A stretch of DNA of 64,000 bases from Brevipalpus yothersi (Eukaryota; Arthropoda; Arachnida; Trombidiformes; Tenuipalpidae): the NCBI GenBank assembly GCA_003956705.1, contig QZCP01000011.1:114433-178432 (forward strand), written 5' to 3'. This document shows, in pieces, positions 1 to 11,790 of this stretch. The notes beneath the pieces are model-generated. The model saw only the letters and a program-made list of their open reading frames with translations. It was not told the DNA's origin and did no database searches. The translations under genes and the position numbers were made by a program. The first letter of the stretch is position 1. Each line of letters starts with the position of its first letter.

Positions 1-3000
1 AATCCACCACCATCTCTTCCTCCTCCACCTCTTCCTATATCAACCATAGAATCAGGTCATAGATGTAATCATGCATCGACTACCACTACTACTACCGCTT
101 CTGATGCGGGTGCAAGTAGTCCTAACGTTAAATATACCGAAATATCACCTCTGAAGCCATCTCAACGGATCAAGCACAGAACTGTTGCAAGCGAATCTGA
201 CAAATTGAATCATTTCTCCTCTCCTTTATTGAATATCATGGACCTAGATTATATCGATAGTCCCCGTCCAGCTCAAAATACTAACCGTGAAAGGGTGATA
301 TATCACAAAATTTTGTGCGAACCTGATTCAGTAGCACCACCATCCAGAGTATTGAATAAGTCGACAAGCGAAATATCAGGTGATCGACGCTACATTGATT
401 CATCCGATTTTCGCCCTCTCTTTCCGTCAACTGTACCTTCCACCAAAACTTCATCTTTTCCTTCTTCCGAAAAAATATGCTCTCATATGAATTCGCTGAA
501 TCCACGGAAACCCTTGTCGAATCACCAAATAACGCAAACTTCTCAGCCCCTAATCTCATACGAACCTCAGCTTCCGGCATTAGGTGGAGTGGATATCAAC
601 AATAAGCTTCATCGTGACACTGAGAAACTCGATCGAAGTTCAAAGCTTGGTGAGTGTTGATTATAATTCAATGAACTGATAAGTCCAACGTACATGGCTC
701 GGCTTGACTAGCCAAAGAGAGACGCATCTGAATTTATTTTGCAGCTGCTGTCAATGTCTGATAGGGTTCAGAATTCATGTCACCATCAACAGTCTTTTGA
801 CAAGAAGCCATTCATTTTTCATCAATATTTGTAGAAATGAGAATCGAGCTCATAAGATTGATGAACCTCAGCTTACTGGACTCTTTTCTCGTTGTTTTAT
901 CAATCCGAGCGACTGATTCGAGCAAATTTATCACAATTATTGATCATCAATCAGAAGTTTATATGCGAGTGATATCTCGAGCTATAATTGTACTTAATTG
1001 TCGTGAATAATTCCCAAAATATTTTTGGCTTACACACTTCGTTAGCTCAAGAAAATTTCAAACCAGCAAGGAAATCATTTCTAATCTAAGCCAAACATTA
1101 TACGAGTTGTTGTAGCGAATTTCACCCGCTCATTAGCCTTTTGTATTTCATGAGAAAATAATATGCTTTCCAGATGCGTTCTTTTGTTGAGATGGCTTTT
1201 TAGATCTTATTTATTAGGCATAATAATCGATTATCATCGAGAGGGTACATGGGGATCATCGCCATGCTGACTAATACGCATGCAAAGTCAAGACAATCAC
1301 TTTTCATTTTTGATTCTTGTCATCTCAATTTCGAAATGATACACGAGTGAGCTGATTTTATTTTTGTTCTCTCTCTTTTTTCTAGTCACTAACGGTGTCA
1401 ATGAGAACGAACTTGATATTGGATCTTTAGTTGAAATAACGATTGACGATATACCTAAATATGGTGTTATCAAATGGATTGGACACATTCCTGGTCATGT
1501 TGAATCTGATCTTGTTGCGGGAGTTGAATTGGAAGAAGAGCATCAATTTGCCAATAATGGCAGTTACAATGGTGTCAAGTATTTTGATTGTGCTCTCAGA
1601 CGTGGTTACTTTATCCTTTTGAATCAGTGCCGTAGAGATACTCGGTTTCAGCAGCTATTCGACCGGAAACCGAGTACTAGTGCCGGCTCTGATTCGTCTC
1701 GAGTCACCTGTGATATACCTCCACTCTCTACTCTTGATGATCTGAAATGTTTGAGCGGAAAGCGTCGTGGGATTCAGGGTCACCATAATTCATGCTACCT
1801 CGATGCCACTCTTTTTGCTATGTTTTCGTGGACTACTATTTTTGAATCTCTGCTTCATAGACCGCAAGGTCATCGTGATATACCTGAATATCAAGAAGTC
1901 CAACGAGTTCTCAAAGAGGAAATCGTGAATCCATTAAGGGCCAACTTATATGTCAGTGGTGATCGTGTGATGCATCTTCGTACCCTTCTTGAAAAATTGA
2001 CCAGTGTTCGAGGTCTTACCAGCGAAGAGAAAGATCCTGAGGAGTTTTTGAATCTCCTCCTGAACGAAGTTCTCAAAGCAGAGCCTTACCTCAAGTTGAG
2101 CTCTGGTCTAGAATCTTATTTTTATCAGCTTTTTGTAGAAAAAGATGAGAAACTTATCATGCCTACCGTTCAACAACTTTTTGATCAGTCATTTCTTGCC
2201 TCCGATTTCAAGCTAAGAGAGATTCCGCCTTGTTTATTGATTCAAATGCCTAGATTTGGAAGGCAATTCAAAATGTATTCAAGAATTATTCCTAGTCTAT
2301 ACCTTGATATAACCGATGTTCTTGACAATTCGCCTCGCCAATGCTCTGTGTGTGGACAACTGGCTGAATATGAGTGTAAAGAATGTTTTGGACAATTTGG
2401 AGAAGGTTTGGACAGCACTGCTTTTTGCCAAAAGTGCCTAGATAAAAGTCATGGGCACAAAAAACGATCTAAGCACAAAGCTGTCAGATTATCTATTCCA
2501 ACTGAATTCAGTATGCTCAAAGAACATGCACAAATTCAAAGGATTTACATGGAACTTTTTGCCGTTCTCTGCATCGAAACAAGTCATTATGTTTGTTTCG
2601 TTAAATGTGGTAGTGGTCCTGATGCTCCTTGGTGTTTCTTCGATAGCATGGCCGATAGAAATGGTGAGTCTTCGCTCACAATCTTTGAGCAGAAAGTTTC
2701 TTGACAGGTGCTTGAATAGCATCACGCCACGATTTCATTCCGTTTTCTCATTTCATTCCAGATGTTTAGCTATTGTTTTTGAGTCTAGAGTTTCTTAAAT
2801 CATTTTATCTCTTCTAGTTAGCACTCTTGATAAGCCTTACAGTATTTTTTCAAACAAGGAATAGCGTTGTGAGAGATTCTCGCCTACTGAAAATTTTACC
2901 CTTCAAACGTCAATGTCACATTCTTTTTTCAATTCCATCTTCTTTCAACAGGAGAACAAGACGGCTATAACATACCAGAGGTTGTACCCTTCCCGAACTT

Positions 3001-3142
3001 ACGTTGGTGGCTTTCTGATGAAGGAAATGCTCTTCTTTTGTCTACCAAAGATGATAAAATGTTGCCTGAAATGGCGCGTAGATTGCTTTGCGATGCTTAT
3101 ATGTGTATGTATCAAAGTCCAGATCTTGCACCGTATAGATGA
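1..3142 (+). CDS. CYLD: CYLD-like ubiquitin carboxyl-terminal hydrolase, 3' part (5' end outside window)
   Basis: Deubiquitinase of the CYLD family, which trims Lys63- and Met1-linked ubiquitin chains and damps NF-kB-type signalling. Coding exons read in frame: 1-649 (open from the window edge), 1386-2663 and 2952-3142, joined at GT-AG introns of 736 and 288 bp, both phase 1. The first exon is Pro/Ser/Thr-rich linker. A CAP-Gly domain spans about 1420-1650 (GVIKWIGHIPG, NGVKYFDC, RRGYF). The USP domain follows. Its catalytic Cys is in NSCYLDA (codon 1793-1795), the His in ETSHYVCFVK and the Asp in FFDSMADR. A B-box-like zinc insert (CSVCGQLAEYECKEC ... FCQKC) lies inside the USP domain, a CYLD hallmark. 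The last exon ends LLCDAYMCMYQSPDLAPYR, matching the conserved CYLD C-terminus. All catalytic residues are intact. Only one CAP-Gly is visible; human CYLD has three, so the others may lie upstream. Confidence 0.95.
650..1385 (+). other. CYLD intron
   Basis: GTGAGT donor at 650 and TTTTTTCTAG acceptor ending at 1385. The interior is AT-rich with several stops in all frames and no domain or RNA gene that I can see. Confidence 0.85.
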
Positions 3143-4918
3143 GAGGGCCAAAAGTGTTCCCAATCAAGAAATACCTCCAAGAGCTTATTGAAATGTTGCC
3201 TGTTTTTGAGACACCAAATATATTTGGATGATTACCAAACAAAGAATTAGAAAACTTTCAAGCCAGCTTAATGTATTATAATTATTTCCCTGAATATGCT
3301 TGGTTTTTGGTTGTTGCTCGTAAAGATCTGGCCAGTTCTATTCCTGTTGATTGGTGTTATGAAGCCATTAAGGAAAGAGACTGTGATTTTAATGATGAAT
3401 CCACTCACAATTTTTGTCAGATACAAAATTATTGAATCATCGAATGCTTGAGCATTTTTTTCTCTTTCCACTGAAAAGGATTGAAATTAAAATAACTTGA
3501 AGGACATGACACAAAAACTTACTTATTCACGTTTCGATGCATAAGTATTTTTTGTATTCAACTTCTCATTTCCTTGCATAGCGAAGAAGTTAACTTTTCT
3601 TTTTAATTTGATTTAATTTCTCACATCCATCTAACTATCTCAGGCGGAATGGATTATCACAAAAAGCTCTACTTTCTGGGTCTCTAAGACAATTTCGAAC
3701 ACATATCAAAAAAAGTGGTTTAATTGAGACAGAGAAAGTAAAATAAAAGAAAAAAATCTTCGTAAAAACTAGTCAAAACTAGAGCTGGGAAACACTATCA
3801 GTATTCAGCAAAAGAGGATGTAGTGACTAAAGATAATTGAATTGGTGAGAAATTCAGAAAACTGACCAAATCTTAACTTCTGGAAAGTGGAGATCGGATT
3901 TCTAAATGAACATTAAGTCATATCTTCTAATCATTTAGCTAAGGAGCAATAAGCAACACATTGACAATCGGGTGGAGAGTTTTCACACATTTATGAAGCA
4001 TCTAACTAAAGTGATTATGATTTTTTTTGGCGGTTGAAGCTCGTTCGCTTCAAAAATCCTATTCCATGGTATTGTATGTGATAGTTTGGTAGAGAAAAAT
4101 AAACAGAAGCTGGATGAATCAAAAATCTGGTGCTTTCCGAAAGACCATCATTAGCCAAGTGTACTGGAAGCAGGTCAGCAAACTAAAGTCCGGAACTGAT
4201 GAAAGGATTCTGAACTCTGGAACAATGTTATCTCAATGTTGGACAATCAGGAAGTTTCAGCCAACCAATTCACGTCCTTCACAATAGTATTGAGCTGAAA
4301 TTTAATTAGGTCTAAAGAATTATAAAATATAAAATGTTTCAATTCAAATCTCGAAAAGTAAGTCTAGAATATCTCTGTCCATTCATGAATTGTCGACATT
4401 CAAAAATGATTGGAATGCCTGTCATCAATTCGTGATCTCATCAGAGTGTGACCACTCAAATGAACTACTCAGTTGAATATGTGCTCGTTGACCTTTTGCA
4501 TTGAATGCTGGACGAAAGTATATTGTTTGCCAAACAAATGCAGTAATCATACAAAAAGTATAAAGATGATGGAGATTAACTTAACGAATTATTGGGAGCC
4601 AATTCAAGCTTGTGGTTAGCTTGGTTAGATAGTGACTTTACGGTAGCGAATCGAAGGAAAAGCGAGCTAAACATACTGAATCAGATCAAGAGGCTGGGGA
4701 GGAGGGATCATGAAAAAGGCCAGAAAACAAGGGATGAAGAGAAATGATGAGGGAGAAAGAAGAATCCAGATTGAAAGTTGTCTTATCTTTCAATACAGCT
4801 ACTCGTCAGAGGATTGTGTCATCCACATTCCAATCGGATGGCCGTTTTGATCTATCATCGCTTGCTAAAAAGTATTTAATTTGCAACCGTCCACATATCT
4901 CATTCTCAAAAATTTGTG
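3143..4918. other. Intergenic DNA between CYLD and the Reeler gene
   Basis: AT-rich sequence that should hold the CYLD 3' UTR and the upstream region of the Reeler gene. Short open frames here show no domain, no splice consistency and no protein-like composition. I see no RNA gene or repeat family. Confidence 0.6.
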
Positions 4919-6023
4919 ATGTTTCATCGTGTGCAACTTTTTTATCGTTATTCAATTTTTTTAGCTTCAACACTAATATTTATTCTCATCAATGTGAGTT
5001 GAATCGCTATTTTGTCTAAATTTTTTGAAACAAAAAAAATGATTCATCAATCTGTCAAATTTTTTGATTTTTCTCAGTTTTCAACTAGTTTTCCAAGTGG
5101 AGCTCCATCCGATGCTTGCTCAAATCTGACACCTCGTCATATTGGCACAAAACCTCGTAGTGGTAATAATTCTCCATATTCAATCCATGCCAACTACTAT
5201 AATTTTGGCCATGATGCACCATCTCAAGATGGTATCAAAGGTTAGTGAACAATATTTCTTTTTGGATTTTCAGGTACTTTTTGCATGGGTAAATAATAAT
5301 ATCTCGAAAAATATCTACTCAATCCAGTGCGAATCCAAGGACCTCCTTTCCGAGGATTTTTAGTGACTGCCGTAGATGCCAATTCTGGAAAAAGAATCGG
5401 AAAGTTTGCCAAGTTACAAGGTGAGAAATATGGTGTTCAAAATGTGGACAAAAAATTAAGTATCATATTCTGTGAAATTTTTTATCATGTCTGACACATT
5501 GTGTTGGGAACTATTATCAATTCACTCCACCAATTGATGATTGTAACAAGACAAATGTTACTCCTTTTTTTCCAACTAAAACTCATTTTGTTGGATTGTG
5601 AGCCAACTTCTTCTGATTGACACTATTTATCTGAAATTGATGCAGGAACCAATACCATCGAAGCTTGTAGTGGAATAACCCATGCTGATAGGAGATCAAA
5701 GAGAGCAGCAACTTTGTTGTGGCTGCCTCCAGAAGAAGGGTCAGGAACCGTATCGTTCATGTAAGTAAGCCAAATTAGAAAACGCCACGGCGATTTCAAT
5801 TGAATAAATAGAGTCGAAAAATTAACAAAACTCGTGAAGCGTTTAGTGAAACAACATCTCTTTCAAGCGAACTCTTATCCCGTTTTTGAATGTTAACCTC
5901 GATTGATTCATGATGTTGAATTTTTTCCGATTCGATCTGTTCTTCTTTCACAGAGCCACTGTAGTCCGATCCTTCAACGAATATTATACACCAATCACAG
6001 CTGAATTTGATCACCGAAAATAG
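4919..6023 (+). CDS. Secreted Reeler-domain protein (insect 'putative defense protein'/Hdd11-like)
   Basis: Five coding exons, 4919-4993, 5078-5240, 5328-5420, 5646-5760 and 5954-6023, give a complete 171-residue protein. All introns are GT-AG and in frame (phases 0, 1, 1, 2). Exon 1 encodes only the start and a hydrophobic signal peptide (LASTLIFILIN), too short for an ordinary ORF call. The rest is one Reeler domain: the FPSGAPSDACSNLTPRH opening, then PPFRGFLVTAVD, IEACSGITHAD, LLWLPPEEGSGTVSF and ATVVRSF. The two Cys (DAC, EAC) fit the family disulfide. The stop follows the domain directly, so this is the short arthropod defence-protein type, induced by bacteria in some insects. It is not the Reeler-DOMON-cytochrome b561 ferric reductase type. 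The immune role is inferred from the family only. Confidence 0.85.
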
Positions 6024-6893
6024 CCAATATCATCATAAGCTGTACGATATGGGTACTTTTGCCCCAAAAATTCTACCTTTCGCAAGCAAGAGATGAGCAT
6101 TTACCTCCTTATTTTGTTGCTGATATAAAGATTTTTGAAAAAATTCAACATAGTTACTGCAAAGTGATGCTTTTGCAAATTGTTCATCTATAAGAAATTC
6201 GGAATCAGATCGATTTCCTGGGATTTCAAGTTTGAAAGAACTTGTTCGATGTCAAGCTCTTCAACACTGAAATGGTTGCAAGAACTGAAAAAACGATCGA
6301 GATTTCATCAATTTTCTACAGTAAACGCATTAAACTCCGAAGATGAGAAAAATTTCTAATCGGGACCAAGATATCCGCAGATTAGTGTGAATGAAAAACT
6401 TGGAAGCTTATGCTCTGTCATCAGGGCTAATTTGATAATTAATTACATGATCACTGTGATCATCGAAAAAAATACATCAGAGTTGGGAAGATTTTTCTCC
6501 AAAATGAGTGAGGAGGTGGTATGAAATTTTACATTTTTGAATTTATTTTATCGATGGCTTTTATCAAATTCTTCTTGTCTATCAAAAAAGCGAGTTCAAG
6601 TTCGGGCAGACTGAATCGTTCAACAGTCTAGGGAAGAACAAGTCTCAGTGATCAAGACAAAATAAGCTACATGCTTGCATGTGAATAGAGAAAAAGTGGA
6701 AAACAAGATGAACAGATCCAGAATGTACTAGTCCACGAGTCATGAAGGTTCGACAAAATGGCTTGCGAACGAGATCCATTCTCCGTTTTGATGATCATTG
6801 AGAGATGAGTACGAAGAGCACTTGGAAGGATTGCTCCAAAAATCGATTGGGTCATATTTACACGTTAGTTAACCATCCAGGAAGAGTATCCGT
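6024..6893. other. Intergenic DNA, convergent gene ends
   Basis: Lies between the stop of the plus-strand Reeler gene and the stop of the minus-strand FBXL14-like gene, so it should hold both 3' UTRs. AT-rich, with no coding exon or structured RNA that I can support. Confidence 0.6.
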
Positions 6894-9117
6894 CTATGAA
6901 CGGTTATCTATCTTAAGAAGTATATAGTAGGGTGAGCCGTCCAGATGATGATTAAACATGAAGCTTACATTTCTACAGGTTTCACAGAGTTTGGTAGTGG
7001 TCACTATGCAGTTGGGTACGATCACATTTGTATCATTGCAGCCAAACAAACTTTTATAATAATTGAAGGCAAAATCAGGATAATTACAAGCTAAACATGC
7101 CAAATGTCGAGATGATTTTGCTCCATTTATCAATCTTCTTCCCATCAAAGCACTGGCTCCAATACAAACTGCACTTCCTTGAGTTGTTTCCCCTAGAAGT
7201 GCCTTTGAGGCCTGTGAATTGATTGCTTTGAGGTATTCATTCATTGATAAACGTTGATCTTGCCATATATCAGTGTTGGCATACTTAAGTTCGGGCAGCT
7301 CTAAGATTCGCTGATAGCCATTGGTGGTCACTAAATTACATCCATATAAATCGATCGCTACCAACTTTCGGCAGTTATCGGTGATTGCAAATATACTTCC
7401 ATCAGTTATTTTGTTGCATTGGCCAATATTGAGCGTTTCGAGATGCGTTAAACTTTGGGAAAGTTTTATCAAACCACGGTCGGTAATTGAGCATGAATTG
7501 AGACTTAAATCCCGTAAGCTTTGGAGTCCTTGAGCAATATAGTCTAAACCTGTGTCACCTATTTTCTCACAAAAACTAACGTCCAATCGATCTAATTGAA
7601 CATCAGATTCACTTAAATACTTTAAGCCGATATCACTTATACTATTGCAACTGCGTAGGTTGATCTCTTTTAACTGGCTCATCGATGATATATACTTCAA
7701 ACCCATATCAGTGATACCAACACAGAAACTAAGATTGAGAATTTTAAGGTTAACCAGACTACCACAAATAAATTGAAGTGAGTCATCAGTTAATGTTTGG
7801 CAATCATGTAGATCTAGTTGTTCCAAGGAAGTGAGACAATCTTTCTTCGATTTATCAGCACAGTTGGAGCAATTGTATGATTGGCAATATTTTGAGCATC
7901 TTTCAGTTTGATGATGATGATGATTATTATTATTATCATCACTAGCCTTAAGATGTCCACTAAAGTTGTACTTGTTATGATGGCAAGAATGAGAACTATG
8001 AGTAGATGAGGATGAGTTGTGAGAAGATTGCGAGTGAGAGGCGTCCTTGTATGATGATGACAATGGTGGGTCTGGCTCAGAAGCGCATAGACGAGAAATG
8101 CCTGAATCGGTGATAAAACGACAACTTCGAAGATTGAGGTGTTTAAGGCATCTAAAATTTCTTCGGATCGTCTCCAAGGTATTGTCGGTGATCTTATTGC
8201 AGCCACCAAGATCCAAACGCTCTAGATTAGGTAAAAATTGTGAAATTTCTGTGAAACCAACATCACTGATTTGTTTACACATTCCTAAACTAAGTTCTTT
8301 GAGTGAAGGCATATGGAAAGATAAGGCGGTCATGAGGCGTTCATCGGTCAAATTATAACAACCAGTGAGTATCAATCGTTCCAAATTATTTACTTTGACA
8401 GTAACTTCCTTGATCCCTTTTTCAAAACTCAAAATCTATATTGAAAAATTAAGAGAAGAATAGCTATAGAAAAAAAAGATTGATCACCATTGATCAACTT
8501 GGAATGTGAACTAGCTCTCAGTCCTTGGTTAACACCACAATCCATCGGCCATGAGAGTGGATCACTTCAACAAGTTGAATAGATCTCATATGAAATTCAA
8601 TATGTACCTGAATTTTTTTGATCCCTCTACAAACCAGGCTCCTTAAAAGTGTTTCATTTCGATTCTTAAGCCTAAGCTTGGCCTCGACATCTTTCCATAC
8701 CGACTTATTGTACACCGCATCGCGCCATGTCGAGCACACCTGAGCAGCCCTTCCTTTACTTTTGAGGTCTAAAAAAGAGAATATGATGGACAACAATTCC
8801 GGATACAGATCATTAATGGTGGTATCACAAGTGACCGGCTCATGATGTGTACGGCCTCCATTGTTTGATGATGGTAGAGTGTTGGCAATGGATCGGAATT
8901 CATACGCTGATGATGATGATGAAGATGATGTTATTCGTGATGCCAATGGTGAACTTGGTGGTGGAGATATGGAAGCGGATAGATCAGTTATCTCCTGAAT
9001 ACCCTCTGATCTATGCTTAATTCGATTATTTTTGATACCATAATGGTAATCAAATGGATTTATATCTCCATCATTGGACGCTAAAGTAACCTTATATCTC
9101 TTGATTCTTGGTTCCAT
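6894..9117 (-). CDS. FBXL14: F-box/LRR-repeat protein 14 (Partner of paired) homologue
   Basis: Substrate receptor of an SCF ubiquitin ligase. Fly Ppa targets Paired, and vertebrate FBXL14 targets Snail-type factors. Two exons on the minus strand, 9117-8608 (phase 0, CAG|GTACAT) and 8435-6894, give 683 residues. The F-box is near residues 97-150 (LYPELLSIIFSFLD, KGRAAQVCSTWRDAVYNKSVW) after an extension of about 95 residues absent from human FBXL14. The exon join recreates the family string IQ-ILSF. LRRs follow with family-specific text (LTGCYNLTD, LRSCRFITDSG, LNLSFCVGITD, LDVSFCEKIGDTGL, LNIGQCNKITDGS, AIDLYGCNLVT). An insert of about 80 residues rich in Ser, His and Asn interrupts the LRRs near residues 288-370. 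The C-terminal tail of about 115 residues past the LRRs is Cys-containing and not recognised. Human FBXL14 is 418 residues, so the excess is the N-terminal extension, insert and tail. Confidence 0.93.
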
Positions 9118-9737
9118 AACATATTATATACACACTACACACTTTGCCAGCCAAACTTAAACTCAAAATAGCAGGCCAAGAAACCACGTACACAAACACA
9201 ATTAATGATACAATTAATTTAATATAAAAAGAAGAAGAAAAGAGAAGATGAATCTTATCTTTCTATTTGTACACACACACATATATATGTAGGGGAATAG
9301 GAAATATACCAAAGAGAGAGATAAAATACAAAATATAAATATGTAAGAAGTGTAAGCTGTCAGAATAGAGCGACTCTATTCTTGTGAGTTGCTTTTTCTC
9401 TCTCTCTCTTGGCTTTGCTTGCTTTAGCTTGGCGAGGCGGCTTGTACAAAAATTTTTACTCAAAACTTTGGACCGCTTCTTCTTCTTCTCTCTCTCTCTT
9501 CTCTTCACCAACCTGCTTCTTCTCTCTCTCTCTCTCTCTCTCTGTTTCTCTTTCTTTCTCTCTATGCTCTGGGGCTAAGGTGAGAGCGGCTAGCCTGGCC
9601 CTAAGACCACTGATACAGCCTACCATGGTAGGCTGGTAAGACCGCGAAGCGAATACTTGGCCTTTCTTATGGCTTTTCTTTCTCTCTTGTACCTGGCTTC
9701 TTTCTTTCTCTTTCTCTTTCTCTCTCCTTTCAATGGA

Positions 9738-9801
<64 letters not shown>

Positions 9802-11790
9802 CACTTGGCGCTTCAAATTGGCCTCGGAATTCTTCTTCTTTTTCCTCTTCTTCTAGCCAACATTCTATACTATCTATCTACTCTATACTCTTCTATGGTA
9901 TCAAGAGAATTGACATTTCACTGACGGACTGACTCGTGGCTACGATTGATGTGTGAGCCACTATAGCCTTCAAGCTATGCTCATTTATTTGGTCAACAAC
10001 TTTTCAACTGTCCTTTTTTTGTCCCAAAAAAGAAATCAATTAACCTCTCCCCCTCTCTCTCTTTCCTCTACCTGACCATGACTGTACCTTGTGGCTCTTG
10101 GACAATGTATCAACTATTACCACTGGTGAACTGGCCCCTCAAAAATTTTCTCTCCATCTTCCAACTCATTTATTCTTTTCCCACCCAAATGACCTCTAAA
10201 ATTTATCTTCTCCGAATTGACGGATGTGTCAACCTTATGGGCTGGCTTTTCACTTGTTCTAGTTGTATGGGGTCAGATGAGAGGGATGGCAAAACAGACA
10301 ATGAACTATTCCTCTCTATTAGACATTGTCTGTGTCAAGGCACATTTGGACATCTTTATATTTTCATCTTCACAATCAATGGACCAAAAATTAAGTCCAC
10401 TTGCACAGACTTAAGGCATTGTTTAGCAAAGATTGAGCAATAAAAAAAATGTCAGATGCTGGCATATTCCTCTTGAATTCTCCATAGGATAAATAGACTT
10501 GATTCACTCTTATAAATTTTGCAATTCAATAAATTCAATTATTTAATTATTTTGTTGGGCAATTAGTTGATCAAAAAGATTTTAATTTGAACTTTTAAGA
10601 TTTCTCTCCGAAAAATTTAGTGAGTCTTGAAGTTGACCCTCATAAGAACTAAAATCTAGGAGAATCCAAATAAAAAGCTTAACTAAACTTTACTGAGGCA
10701 CTGTGAGTGCAAAAATAATTGAACTTACTAAATTTTGTGGATTACATAAGATCTGACTGATAAGCATCGGAAGCCGAATAAATATAAATTGGCAAAGCAA
10801 GCCAATGAAGCCAGTAGAAAGGATTGAATTTTTTTTCTCTCAGAGATAATCGTACAAATCAACTACGCAGCAGATGAGTAAGTAAATGTTGAAGAACTCT
10901 AGAGGGTTGTATCCATGATTGACGAATAAAGTTCAAGATCAATCTGGTAAAAGAGAGTAAGATAACTGTACCCACTGTATAACGGGAAAAAAGATTGAGA
11001 GTTGGAGGAATAGTGAAAACTACTACTACCCCCAATGATGTATCCAGTGTGCGTAAGAAATGATGAGGAGAAAAATTTAGAAAGCCTCTTGAATGACAAA
11101 TTGAATCACTCAGACATTCCGAAAATAGGACCCTATTCTCTATCAGTGGGCTAAACTTACACTATTCCCTGTCACATCGGCAAGTTGCGAATAGATGCCA
11201 AACAGAGAGATTGCCTGCTTGAACCAAAAAAGGATGGAAAGCATCATCACAGCTAAAAAGATCTGTGGAAATACAGTTGTTCACCATGTTCACTGGGTTC
11301 GTTTTCTCTCTCTCTCTCTCTCTCTCTTCCTTTCTTCCTCTTTGCTGGAGGATCATCATGATGATGAAGAAGATGCCAAAAATAAAACGATTCTATATAC
11401 CTAAATCTGAGCTCATCTTTTGCTCACGCACACAGACATTGGACATCTTGGAGGAGGAAGAAGATGAAAATGAAGAAGACATGATTCGTGGTTGATCCAG
11501 CGGAGATGAGAGATGCTGAGTGAGCTTGATATCTAATAGATTTTATGAATTTCAACTCATTTAGTTACAAACAAACTTTTAGGTTAAAGAAAGTCATTGT
11601 AAAGTGATACTCTCACACTCTCATCTCTAGGCATTAACATTGATCATGATCATTTTGTGAACTATTTTTTCCCTCTCGCTCTGTTTGTCTGCAGATCTAC
11701 TGAATAGTCAGTGTTATATAAATTGTGTGTGACAAAATTTTGGATATTTATTCATCTTGATACTCGGATCACTAGAGGATAACTTTTGAC
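9118..11790. other. Divergent intergenic region with CT/GA-rich DNA
   Basis: Separates the divergently transcribed FBXL14-like and Gln-rich genes, so it should contain both promoters. It holds pyrimidine-rich tracts around 9400-9720, a (GA)n array at 9741-9797, a 20-bp palindrome at 9616-9635 and a short CT tract near 11303-11327. Open frames here are mostly translations of simple repeats. No exon could be supported. Confidence 0.6.
9741..9797. repeat. (GA)n microsatellite
   Basis: Perfect AG dinucleotide array of about 57 bp in the FBXL14-like upstream region. Confidence 0.95.
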
